DNA of 64,000 bases from Verrucomicrobiota bacterium (GTDB lineage Bacteria; Verrucomicrobiota; Verrucomicrobiia; Verrucomicrobiales; Akkermansiaceae), in NCBI GenBank assembly GCA_017301995.1, contig JAFLEH010000002.1:284839-348838 (forward strand), read 5' to 3'. Under the pieces are notes generated by a model. That model did no database searches, was not told the DNA's origin, and saw nothing but the letters and a program-made list of their open reading frames with translations. Numbering within the stretch: position 1 is the first letter of the stretch; each line of letters starts with the position of its first letter. Position numbers and translations under genes: made by a program. Shown here piece after piece: positions 45,496-53,947 of this stretch.

Positions 45496-46025
45496 GGGGA
45501 GGGTTTTTCTACAACCTCCACCGCATCCACACCGTCGGTCCCGGTTAGGGAGACGAGCACGTGGTCGAGGCGGTGGGTGTTCAATCGGATGCCTGTGTAG
45601 TCGGGTTGGATCGGCATTTCGCGATGGCCGCGATCGATCAGCACGGCGAGTTCGACCTTGGCCGGGCGACCGTAGTCCGCGAGAGCGTCGAGAGCGGCAC
45701 GAATCGTCCGTCCGGTGAAAATCACGTCATCCACCAGAATCACATGCGCGCCCTCGACGGTGAAGGAGATTTCACTGCCCTGTAGCGTGGGGTTTTCGTG
45801 GAGATGCTCGAAGTCGTCGCGGTAGAGCGAAATGTCGAGGACGCCGAAACGAAGTTCCCGGTCGTCATCTTCCGCCAGCAGGGTGAGGACGCGTTCGGCC
45901 ACTTCGTCGCCGCGGCGGCGGATGCCCACAAGAGAAATGGGAGCACCCGCGGTTTTGTCGCGGATCGATTGGGCGATCCGGGAGACTCCGGCGGCGATTT
46001 CGGCTTCGTTCAGGGTGAGAGGCAT
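45492..46025 (-). CDS. pyrR: Bifunctional pyr operon regulator/uracil phosphoribosyltransferase
   Basis: PyrR can attenuate pyr mRNA in response to UMP and has uracil phosphoribosyltransferase activity. The 177-residue product shows the PRTase fold with the PRPP loop VILVDDVIFTGRTI (95-108), VGIRRRGDEVAERV early, LDISLYRDD, and the C-terminal VELAVLIDRGHREMPIQPDYTG typical of PyrR. ATG 46025 starts MPLTLNEAEIAAGV, the normal N terminus. It is 17 bp after purD and overlaps the next gene by 4 bp. I found no clear PyrR-binding attenuator in the cluster. Confidence 0.95.
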   Translation of the reverse strand: MPLTLNEAEIAAGVSRIAQSIRDKTAGAPISLVGIRRRGDEVAERVLTLLAEDDDRELRFGVLDISLYRDDFEHLHENPTLQGSEISFTVEGAHVILVDDVIFTGRTIRAALDALADYGRPAKVELAVLIDRGHREMPIQPDYTGIRLNTHRLDHVLVSLTGTDGVDAVEVVEKPSP

Positions 46026-46042
46026 GTCGGTTTGTTTGGGTG

Positions 46043-47302
46043 TTAGGAATTGGTGAAATGGAGAATACCGATGTCGCGGCGGCGCTGCATGCCGTCGAAA
46101 TGGATCCGGTCTGCCGCGGCATGGGCGGCGGTCACCGCGGTGGCCAGATCGGAACCGCCCGCCACTACGGCCAGCACACGGCCTCCGTGGGTCTCCCAAG
46201 AGCCGTCGGCGCCGATCCGGGTGCCGGCGTGATAGACCCTGGCGAGTGCGTTGTTTTCGATGCCTGAGATCCGGTCGCCGCTGCGGGACGATTCCGGATA
46301 GCCCGCCGAAGCGAGGATGACGCAGACGCTCCATCCGTTGTCGAAGTCGATCAGATCCTCGCGCAATTCTCCGTTTGCCCCGGCAAGGCAGAAGCCCGCC
46401 AGATCACCCCTGACGAGCGGCATCACGGCCTGGCATTCGGGATCGCCGAAACGGCAGTTGTACTCGATCACCTTCGGGCCGTCGGGCGTCAGCATCAGGC
46501 CGAAATACAGGAATCCGCGGTAGGGCAGGCCGTCGCTCCGCAAACCCGCCACCGTTGGGGCGACGATGTCCGCGGTGATCCGGTCCATGGTCTCGCGGGA
46601 TACCAGATTGCGGCTTGCCACGGCTCCCATGCCGCCCGTGTTAGGCCCGGTGTCTCCCTCGCCGATCCGCTTGTAATCGCGAGCCGGAGTGAACACCAGA
46701 TAGCGGTCATCGACGATGGCGGCGAACACCGAAACCTCAGGTCCGGTTAGGCAATCCTCGACCAACAATCTGCCGTCTCCGAACCGGCGTTGCGTGAATA
46801 CTTCGTCCAGAAACTCCCGCGCCGACGCCTCGTCCGGGCAAACGGCCACACCTTTTCCGGCAGCGAGTCCGTCGAACTTCAGGACGGTCGGGTAACATCC
46901 GGCGATCGCGTCGATGGCCTCCGCATAGCCGCCACAGGCGGTCGCCTTGGCGGTGGGGATGCCGTGACGCACCAGAAACGCTTTGGCGAACTCTTTGCTG
47001 GCTTCCAATTGGGCGGATTCCTTGGGTGGCCCCCAACACGGGATCCCGGCGCCCGCGCACCGGTTGGCAAGCCCCTCGCCGGTGACCAGATAGCTTTCCT
47101 CGCCCGCCACACACAGGTCGATGCCATTTCCGCTCATCCATGCGATGAGCGAATCCAGCCCGTCGGCCGGGACCGGCTTGGCCAATTCGTGGATCGCCGC
47201 GCTTCCCGGGAAGCAAAACACCTCGTGGGCACCCGGTGATTCCACCAACGCCCTGACCAGCGCGTGCTCGCGCCCACCTTTGCCGACGACCAGAATTTTC
47301 AT
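46043..47302 (-). CDS. purD: Phosphoribosylamine-glycine ligase
   Basis: PurD catalyses the second step of purine synthesis. The 419-residue ATP-grasp enzyme has MKILVVGKGGREHAL, CWGPPKESAQLEASKEFAK, TVLKFDGLAAGKGVAV, NTGGMGAVAS, and RFGDPECQAVMP, in the standard order and normal length. It is the first gene of a purD-pyrR-membrane protein-pyrB set, joining purine and pyrimidine genes in one apparent transcript. A promoter should lie in the 340 bp upstream, shared with the divergent prepilin-like gene. Confidence 0.96.
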   Translation of the reverse strand: MKILVVGKGGREHALVRALVESPGAHEVFCFPGSAAIHELAKPVPADGLDSLIAWMSGNGIDLCVAGEESYLVTGEGLANRCAGAGIPCWGPPKESAQLEASKEFAKAFLVRHGIPTAKATACGGYAEAIDAIAGCYPTVLKFDGLAAGKGVAVCPDEASAREFLDEVFTQRRFGDGRLLVEDCLTGPEVSVFAAIVDDRYLVFTPARDYKRIGEGDTGPNTGGMGAVASRNLVSRETMDRITADIVAPTVAGLRSDGLPYRGFLYFGLMLTPDGPKVIEYNCRFGDPECQAVMPLVRGDLAGFCLAGANGELREDLIDFDNGWSVCVILASAGYPESSRSGDRISGIENNALARVYHAGTRIGADGSWETHGGRVLAVVAGGSDLATAVTAAHAAADRIHFDGMQRRRDIGILHFTNS

Positions 47303-47641
47303 CCGCGCGTGATATGGCGGAAAAGCCGGCCTGACTCAACACCGAAAGTACCAACGAACGGAAAAACCCGGGAAAATCCGCCGCCGTCAGACCACGCCCC
47401 GAACGGGGGATTGAATTTTGGAAAGAATTGCCGGTCGGGTGAAAAAACCACCCCGGATTTCGGAAAATCTGTATTGACATCATCCCTACGCGGGCTACCT
47501 TTCCGGCGTTCGCTGTTTGTGAAGTGTGAGTTCCGAAAGAAAAGTGATCCCGCTTTTCGATTGGAAGCCGGCGCGTTGTGCGTTGGCAGGCATTTCCTGC
47601 ATCGGATGCGATCAACCCGAAACCCCAAACTCGCATATCCC
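47303..47641. other. 339-bp divergent intergenic region (purD / prepilin-like protein)
   Basis: No gene is visible. The region must contain the purD promoter on one side and that of the 1179-residue protein on the other; only the latter has a candidate box pair. Confidence 0.5.
47474..47501 (+). promoter_or_regulatory. Candidate sigma-70-type promoter
   Basis: A consensus TTGACA (47474-47479) is followed 16 bp later by TACCTT (47496-47501), a partial -10 box. It is oriented toward the large prepilin-like gene, with about 135 bp of leader before its ATG. Confidence 0.4.
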
Positions 47642-50600
47642 ATGAAAACTCCCTTCCGCAAGTTCAGGCTGCGCTTTCCTCTCGGTCATCGCCGTGGTTT
47701 CGCGCTGGTCATCGTGCTCAGCATGATGATTCTCCTGACCTTGCTTGCCGTCGGCTTGCTTTCTCTCTCCTCGGTGAGCTTGCGCGCGTCCACACAGGGA
47801 AACGCCATGGCGCTCGCCCGTTCCAACGCCCGGTTGGCCATGCTTGTCGCGCTGGGTGAGTTGCAGAAAACCACGGGGACCGACCGGGCGATCACCGCGC
47901 CGGCCGCGGGGCTGGACAAGCGCTATCCGCTGGGGCTAACCGGCACCTGGACGGCTCGCGATCCCAAGCAGGAAACCCTCACCAAAGACGAAACCGATGC
48001 CAAGTTCCAGCGCTGGCTCGCGTCTTCTCCTCTCTACGATTCCGTCATTGACCCGCGCAAGCCCCCGGTAGCCACTCCCGGCAACACCGGCGTCGCGACG
48101 CTGTTGGGCAATGGCTCGCTCGGGAAACGCAAGGACCGGATGCAGGACGACCAGCGTATCGCGGTGCAGACGTCCCGCGTCGCGACCACCCGTCAGAGCG
48201 GCGGCTTCGCCTGGGCGGTGATCGATGAAAACGCAAAATCCCGTGTGGATCTCTACTTCGACGAGAAGTCGAAAAAAGCGTGGGACAACGTGGCGCGCGC
48301 CGGTTCCCCGCCGATCGATGGGCTTGGCATTCTGACCGGTTGGGAAAAATTCACCGTTAGTACCGAGAACAATGGCAAACTGGCGACCAACGCGACCGTT
48401 CCCATGACCACCCTGGTTTCCAAGGACGATTCGGCGATCTATGATCCGGATGTCACGGTGTATTCCAACTCGCTGATGACCGACCCGGTCAATGGCGGCC
48501 TGAAGAAGGACCTCAGCATGTTGAGTGCTCGCGCGCTCAATTCCACGGAAACGAACGCGCGCCTGTACAAATACGCCGGCGTGGTCACCGATAACGTTCC
48601 CTCGGATCCCTATCTCTCCCTTCTGACCAACTATCACAATCTCTACAAGCGCCTCGGTGTCCGTGATGGAACGCTCCGCCCCGGACCGATGCAGGTGGCG
48701 GCGAAACTGCCGTCGCGTCATACGCCCTACACGCCCGATGCCAGCGATCCCAAGAAAATCACCATTACCCGCGCCGCTCCCACTGAGCCATTGCTCACCC
48801 CTTCCGTCGTCCGGGTTGATATCATTTTCTCGATGATCACCCGCGAGACCCACGGCGGCTGGCGCAACCGCTACGGCACCGCCCGCCCCTATCTGCTGCA
48901 CATGCAATACCTTCCGATCGTCACGCTCCACAACCCGTATAGTGTGCCGATCGTGTTCGAGGGCATGAAGGTCTCGTTCAAGAATCTGCCGGTCGGTTTC
49001 AACTTCAGGGTCGATGACCAACCGCTCAGCACCCGCCTCGTGGCCCTCAACCAGATGTATGTGAGTTACGCGGGGAATGATTCGGCCAGCAAGGATTTCG
49101 GCATCAATCTGAAGCCCTCGGCCACCAGCAGCGGCGGCACCACCCTGACGCTCGAGCCCGGCCAGACCAAGATTTTCGGAACGCCCAAAGTGCCTCCCAC
49201 TTGGACTTGGTTCAACGAAAGCCCGGGATCTGGATCCGACGGAACTCATCTTTTCGACTGGCGCAACAACTACACCACTAACTTCGACATGGGCCCAACC
49301 ATGATCACGCCTCCGCAAGGTGGGGGGGCCGGGTTCGATATCGACTGGATCAACCCGCAGCCGCTCCAAACCGCCAAGGGAACCGCGGTGGCGACAGGAA
49401 ATGATGTTGGGATGGTCAGCCTTGTTGGTACGGAAAAGTTGGGCGTTCAGTTCGGTCCCTATATGTCATCGGCAAGCAACGGCTCGTTCAGCGTCTCGAT
49501 CGATCTCCTCCGGGGCGGTTCGGAAGTGCGTGCGGGCGGGATCGAAGTGAAATATGGCGACCAGGCCCGGCTGAACGAAATTCTCGCGAAGGGCAAGTCC
49601 GTGCGGTTCCCGGACACCCGCAGTTTCCCGGAAACCTATCCGAAGCCGAACGTCGATCCCCCGATCTACACCAACACGATTTACGAAGGCGGAAACACCC
49701 CGATCAAGGACTACGTCAAATCGAAGCAGTTCATGATCTTCAGCCTCGCGGCAAAGACCACCCAGGAGTCCTTCATCCCCGCGCGGACCCTGCTCACCGG
49801 CAATCCATCCAACAATGTCGCGATCATCGACCTGACCAAGAACAAGGACCCGGAAGGCGGCGTGCCGCTGGAAATGGTGATGATGCCCATCCGCAACGGA
49901 AAGGCGGCGATCGAGGAAAACCGCGGCAATCAGGAAGGCTACTTCTTCGGCGGCAACGGCTCGCTCAACGGCACGCCGCGCGCCACGTTCTACGAGTTTC
50001 CGGTCATGCCGGCCGAGTCGCTGGCACAGTTCCGGCATGCCAATCTGGCGGGTTCCGGTTTCATGCCGTTCACGCTTTACACGGTGGGCGAGTCGTTCGC
50101 CCACCCGCAGATCGGCACGTCGGTCAGCCGCCAGACATGGACCGACCGCACGGTCATGCTCGATCATGCCTATCTGGCCAACCGCGCGTTGTGGGATACC
50201 TATTTCCTCTCCACCGTCGCCGACCAGAGCGGACCGCTGTTTTCGTCCACGAAAACCTTCAGCAAGGTTCTAACCGACTTCTTCGACGAGGGGATCGAAC
50301 TGCCCAACCGGCGGTTCCAGCCCTATAACCGAGGATCGAATAAGACCCCTGAAAGCCTAAAGCAGACCGCATCCGGAAACCCGGCTTACGAGGAATTGGC
50401 GGCCTATCTGATCCTGAACGGCGGGTTTAACGTGAACTCGGCCTCGGTGGACGCGTGGAAGGCGGTTCTCGCCGCGCTGGATGAGGCCGAGATCGAAACC
50501 GTGCTCGGTGCCGAGTCGGCTTCCACCGGGCGCTATTCCCTGCTCCGCGTGCGCAGGCCTTCGGAAAAGGCCATTGATGGCGCGCCGATCGCCACCCGCC

Positions 50601-51181
50601 AGAACCGCTGGCAGGGGTACCGCAGGCTTACCCAAGGCCAGATCGACTCACTCGCGAAGGAAATCGTAAAGGAAGTCCGCGCGAGGGGGCCGTTCCTCTC
50701 TTTGGCGGACTTCGTCAACCGCGGATTCGGGCCGGAAAGCGAACTCACCGCGATGGGTGCGATCCAGGCCGCGATCGAGCGGACCGACATCAACAACGCG
50801 GTCAAGGTTGACGGAAAGGAATTGGCTGGCACGGATGTTTCGCTGAATGGTTACAAGTCGGTCACTTCCGGCATCGGCAACAACGCCGTTTATGCCCCGG
50901 GTATGGTTTCCCAAGGCGATGTGCTTTCGTTGATCGGCTCGCGGATCACCGTTCGCGGTGACACGTTCCGGATCCGCGGATATGGCGAGGCCCGCGACAC
51001 TTCGGGCCGGCAGGTGCTTGCCAGCGCCTGGTGCGAAGCCGTCGTCCAGCGTGTGCCGGACTACGTCGATACGGCGGACAAGGCCACGGCGAAATTCGTT
51101 GACCTGAAAGCCGTGAACAAACGATTCGGACGCCGTTATGAAATCGTCGCGTTCCGCTGGCTGAGCCCGTCGGAAGTGTGA
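47642..51181 (+). CDS. Large prepilin/PilX-like protein (Verru_Chthon cassette protein A-like)
   Basis: The 1179-residue protein begins with a short basic leader and HRRGFALVIVLSMMILLTLL, a type IV prepilin-like N-terminal helix cut after Gly19. The usual Glu at mature position 5 is absent, as in minor pilins of the PilX/GspK type. The remainder is mostly beta-rich and extracellular: RNRYGTARPYLLHMQYLPIV, EPGQTKIFGTPKVPPTWTWF. Near the C terminus is a helix-hairpin-like region around GPFLSLADFVNRGF that recalls GspK. Size and N terminus match the Verrucomicrobia-restricted cassette protein A family. ATG 47642 is used since it starts this leader; the open frame upstream is noncoding. The usual B, C and D partners are not adjacent. 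Confidence 0.8.
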   Translation: MKTPFRKFRLRFPLGHRRGFALVIVLSMMILLTLLAVGLLSLSSVSLRASTQGNAMALARSNARLAMLVALGELQKTTGTDRAITAPAAGLDKRYPLGLTGTWTARDPKQETLTKDETDAKFQRWLASSPLYDSVIDPRKPPVATPGNTGVATLLGNGSLGKRKDRMQDDQRIAVQTSRVATTRQSGGFAWAVIDENAKSRVDLYFDEKSKKAWDNVARAGSPPIDGLGILTGWEKFTVSTENNGKLATNATVPMTTLVSKDDSAIYDPDVTVYSNSLMTDPVNGGLKKDLSMLSARALNSTETNARLYKYAGVVTDNVPSDPYLSLLTNYHNLYKRLGVRDGTLRPGPMQVAAKLPSRHTPYTPDASDPKKITITRAAPTEPLLTPSVVRVDIIFSMITRETHGGWRNRYGTARPYLLHMQYLPIVTLHNPYSVPIVFEGMKVSFKNLPVGFNFRVDDQPLSTRLVALNQMYVSYAGNDSASKDFGINLKPSATSSGGTTLTLEPGQTKIFGTPKVPPTWTWFNESPGSGSDGTHLFDWRNNYTTNFDMGPTMITPPQGGGAGFDIDWINPQPLQTAKGTAVATGNDVGMVSLVGTEKLGVQFGPYMSSASNGSFSVSIDLLRGGSEVRAGGIEVKYGDQARLNEILAKGKSVRFPDTRSFPETYPKPNVDPPIYTNTIYEGGNTPIKDYVKSKQFMIFSLAAKTTQESFIPARTLLTGNPSNNVAIIDLTKNKDPEGGVPLEMVMMPIRNGKAAIEENRGNQEGYFFGGNGSLNGTPRATFYEFPVMPAESLAQFRHANLAGSGFMPFTLYTVGESFAHPQIGTSVSRQTWTDRTVMLDHAYLANRALWDTYFLSTVADQSGPLFSSTKTFSKVLTDFFDEGIELPNRRFQPYNRGSNKTPESLKQTASGNPAYEELAAYLILNGGFNVNSASVDAWKAVLAALDEAEIETVLGAESASTGRYSLLRVRRPSEKAIDGAPIATRQNRWQGYRRLTQGQIDSLAKEIVKEVRARGPFLSLADFVNRGFGPESELTAMGAIQAAIERTDINNAVKVDGKELAGTDVSLNGYKSVTSGIGNNAVYAPGMVSQGDVLSLIGSRITVRGDTFRIRGYGEARDTSGRQVLASAWCEAVVQRVPDYVDTADKATAKFVDLKAVNKRFGRRYEIVAFRWLSPSEV

Positions 51182-51223
51182 TCGCCGCTTGACTGCCGCC
51201 GGGGAATCGCCACGCTCGCGCCG

Positions 51224-51958
51224 ATGAGAACTTTTGCCAAACTGTTGGGTTGTCTGCTGTTGACCGGCCCGTTGTGGGCCCAGGAGGATGCCAAGTCCGT
51301 GAAATTCCGGGTGCTTTGCTTCGAGCATGTGAAGGAAACCCAGAAGGGATTCGTCATGGGCGGCGGGGGCGAGAAACTCGACGTGGATTTCTTCATTGGC
51401 GGCTTCGGACCGCAGATGACCGGACGATTCGCCGGAGGGAAGGTCCGCTTCTACAATGAGAAACCCGGAACGGATGGCAAGGTGGTCCGCACGGTCGTCG
51501 GAGAAGGAAATCTCGCGGATTCTCCCGTGCAGGTGTTCTTCCTCCTTCCGGAAACCAAGCAGGGCGGTCCGGTCTATCGCGTGTTGGCCTTCGACGACGA
51601 GGAGAAATCCTTTCCGATGGGGGCCACCCGCGTGATCAATCTGGCCCCCTTCCAGATCCGGCTCAATCTCGCCGGTAGCGACCTCGCTCCCATCAAACCC
51701 GGCGGCATGTCGGTTTATCCTCAGGTCAAGGTCGTGGACGAGTGGAACATGTACACCGCCCGGATCGACTTCTTCGCCAAGGAACAGTGGGTTCCGGTGG
51801 CGACCCAGTCCTGGAAGGCGAGCGACCGCAAGCGGGACTGGGTGATCACCCAAATGGACATGGCCACCAATTCCCCCGCCATTCGCCTGTATCAGGATAT
51901 CCCGCCCTGGCGCGAGGAAGCGCTGCCCGTCGGTGGAGATTCCAAGAAAATCCCCTGA
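51224..51958 (+). CDS. Small secreted protein, function unknown (distant relative of 11767 gene)
   Basis: This 244-residue exported protein has a signal peptide (MRTFAKLLGCLLLTGPLWA) and beta-rich body: VKFRVLCFEHVKETQKGF, VQVFFLLPETKQGG, MGATRVINLAPFQIRLNLAG and WVPVATQSWKASDRKRDWVI. It follows the large prepilin-like gene by 42 bp on the same strand, so the two are probably cotranscribed. The order of elements resembles the protein at 11767, and both may belong to a lineage-specific secreted family associated with surface filaments. No function is known to me. Confidence 0.7.
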   Translation: MRTFAKLLGCLLLTGPLWAQEDAKSVKFRVLCFEHVKETQKGFVMGGGGEKLDVDFFIGGFGPQMTGRFAGGKVRFYNEKPGTDGKVVRTVVGEGNLADSPVQVFFLLPETKQGGPVYRVLAFDDEEKSFPMGATRVINLAPFQIRLNLAGSDLAPIKPGGMSVYPQVKVVDEWNMYTARIDFFAKEQWVPVATQSWKASDRKRDWVITQMDMATNSPAIRLYQDIPPWREEALPVGGDSKKIP

Positions 51959-52054
51959 ATCCTCGGAATTCCCCGGCGGTTCGCCTTTTCTCTCGTCAAA
52001 CCCGCCGACCGGTGCTACGGTGCCGTCGCACGAAAATCGGAGTGTTCTTCCTAG

Positions 52055-52441
<387 letters not shown>

Positions 52442-52475
52442 TCCAACCGTTGGCCTCAGGGATAATCCCCGGCGG

Positions 52476-52495
52476 GAAGGCGGTCCGCCGCCTTC
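52476..52495 (+). terminator. Hairpin after the P-II gene
   Basis: GAAGGCGG-TCCG-CCGCCTTC, a perfect 8-bp stem with a 4-base loop, begins 35 bp after the P-II stop. The following bases (TCGTCCGCC) lack a U run, so termination is plausible but not typical. Confidence 0.5.
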
Positions 52496-52608
52496 TCGTC
52501 CGCCGTTGACCTTTGATGCCGTCCGCCCCACCGGATTCCCCGTTTTTCCGCTCGATTCAGCGGCTCAACCCGAAATCCGAAGACTGGGGTAGTTTGGATG
52601 CTCGATTT

Positions 52609-52754
52609 GCCACTGAGAGACTGAGGGCCACTGAGGAAACTGATTTTTTGGAGAAAAATGGGGAAGCACCGATTGATGAATGGGAAGGATTTCCCCATAA
52701 TCAAAAATCACTTCAGTGGAATCAGTGGAATCAGTGATTTTCAGTTCCTCAGTG
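52609..52754. repeat. Inverted and direct repeats built from CCACTGAG / CAGTGGAAT words
   Basis: Direct copies of CACTGAG occur at 52611 and 52630. TCAGTGGAA is repeated at 52713 and 52722. CCACTGAGGAAACTGA (52628-52643) pairs with TCAGTTCCTCAGTGG (52741-52755) as an inverted repeat spanning about 125 bp, so a long hairpin can form. Confidence 0.8.
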
Positions 52755-52950
52755 GAAAAATGGATGCACGGGTCATGCCAACTTCCGATTTCGGGTTCAA
52801 TGGAGCCGCAATTTGACTTTCAAACTCGGATTTCGGGATGAAGGGCGAAGGTCGTTCTGACTTCGTGGTGCGACCGTCCGGATCAGTCTGGCCCGCGGAT
52901 GGGAGGCCGCAGACTGCTCATTTCCGGGCGAAAACGGCGGTGGCACCGAT

Positions 52951-53841
52951 TCATGGTCCCCGTTTGCATGCCGACGGCGGCGTCCCTATATGTTTCCGGA
53001 ACTGGCGTGAAAAGTAGAACGGATCGCTGTAACCGACCGCGAGGGCCGCTTCGCTGACGTTGTGCTGGCCCTGTTGGAGCAACGCCATGGCATGTTGGAG
53101 CCGAAGCCGCGTCAGCAGCGCCATCGGCGGCAGGCCGCTTTGGGTCCGGCAGAGTTCGGTGAAATGAGGCGCGCTCAGACCGGCCTCGCGGGCGAGTTCC
53201 CCCAACGTCCACTGCCGGGACATGTCGTCGCGCATCAGCGCGAGCACCCGCAGCAACCGCCGCTCGGCCGGATGGGATCGCTCGCCCGAACGCCGCTGGT
53301 GGACTTTCACCAGCCCTAACAGCCGCGCGAACGCGGTTGATAGCCCGATCAGGGCGGCCTCGCCGAATCCATGCGTCACATGTCGGAAGGTGTCCTCAAA
53401 CGCCTCGAATACCGCCTCCGGATCGTTCACCGCGGTCACTCTGGATGCCCCTCCAATTCCCAGGGCATCCAGATAGTCCCCGGCGCGCACCCCCCGGAAG
53501 TGGACCCAGAAAATCGTCCATGGAGAGCGGTCGTCGGCCCGGTAAAGGTGGGCCTGTTTCGGTGGGAGAAACAGAATCTCGCCAGGCCCGATCGTCCATT
53601 CCTTGCCGCCGGTTTGGCAGATCCCGGAACCCGCCATGCAGGCGATCAGAATGTGTTGCGGCGTGCCATGCGGGCGCTCGACGAAGTGGCCTCCAGCCGC
53701 AGCAAAGTGCCCGATGTGGGTCACGCACAAGTCGCGTGTGACGGACAGGCGGCCGGCCGCGGTGACCAGATGACGGGGCACGATCACCAGCCGTTGGCCG
53801 GGGAATCCCTCGGGACGTTTATCCGGGGTGGTATCGGACAT
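52951..53841 (-). CDS. AraC-family transcriptional regulator
   Basis: The 296-residue regulator has an N-terminal sugar-binding cupin domain (about residues 30-150; GKEWTIGPGEILFLPPKQAHLYRAD and SPWTIFWVHFRG). A C-terminal double helix-turn-helix follows (about 195-292; WTLGELAREAGLSAPHF, then NVSEAALAVGYSDPFYFSRQF with the AraC signature). It is divergent from the sodium/sugar symporter gene with a 106-bp gap and so probably controls that sugar-utilisation cluster. The inducer is unknown; galactose or a galactoside is a reasonable guess from the downstream GH27 and GH2 genes. Confidence 0.93.
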   Translation of the reverse strand: MSDTTPDKRPEGFPGQRLVIVPRHLVTAAGRLSVTRDLCVTHIGHFAAAGGHFVERPHGTPQHILIACMAGSGICQTGGKEWTIGPGEILFLPPKQAHLYRADDRSPWTIFWVHFRGVRAGDYLDALGIGGASRVTAVNDPEAVFEAFEDTFRHVTHGFGEAALIGLSTAFARLLGLVKVHQRRSGERSHPAERRLLRVLALMRDDMSRQWTLGELAREAGLSAPHFTELCRTQSGLPPMALLTRLRLQHAMALLQQGQHNVSEAALAVGYSDPFYFSRQFRKHIGTPPSACKRGP

Positions 53842-53856
53842 GCCCGCAGGCTGATC

Positions 53857-53920
53857 GAAATCCGCAGAATGTCCATGCTTTTCCTCCGATGCTGCATGGC
53901 GGATTGGTGGAAATCCCGCT
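53857..53920. promoter_or_regulatory. Candidate direct-repeat operator in the AraC/symporter gap
   Basis: CGAAATCCGC (53856-53865) and GGAAATCCCGC (53909-53919) are similar direct repeats in the 106-bp gap between the divergent regulator and symporter genes. AraC-type proteins often bind direct repeats, but the half-sites and spacing here are only suggestive. Confidence 0.3.
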
Positions 53921-53947
53921 AATCTCCGGGCGGATCAGCCAAGCCTC

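Larger units (their letters stand above)
52442..52950. other. 509-bp intergenic region between convergent genes, with repeats
   Basis: No gene is supported. After the P-II hairpin there is a stretch of lower GC with repetitive CCACTGAG/CAGTGGAA words and an inverted repeat, then unstructured sequence to the end of the AraC-family gene. Confidence 0.5.

Noticed and set aside
46026..46042. PyrR-dependent attenuator before pyrR or pyrB
   Set aside because: The purD-pyrR gap is 17 bp and later junctions overlap, leaving no room for an attenuator.
52513..52737. Possible 74-residue protein after the P-II gene
   Set aside because: Its 3' half is made of the CCACTGAG/CAGTGGAA repeat words and has no protein-like pattern.
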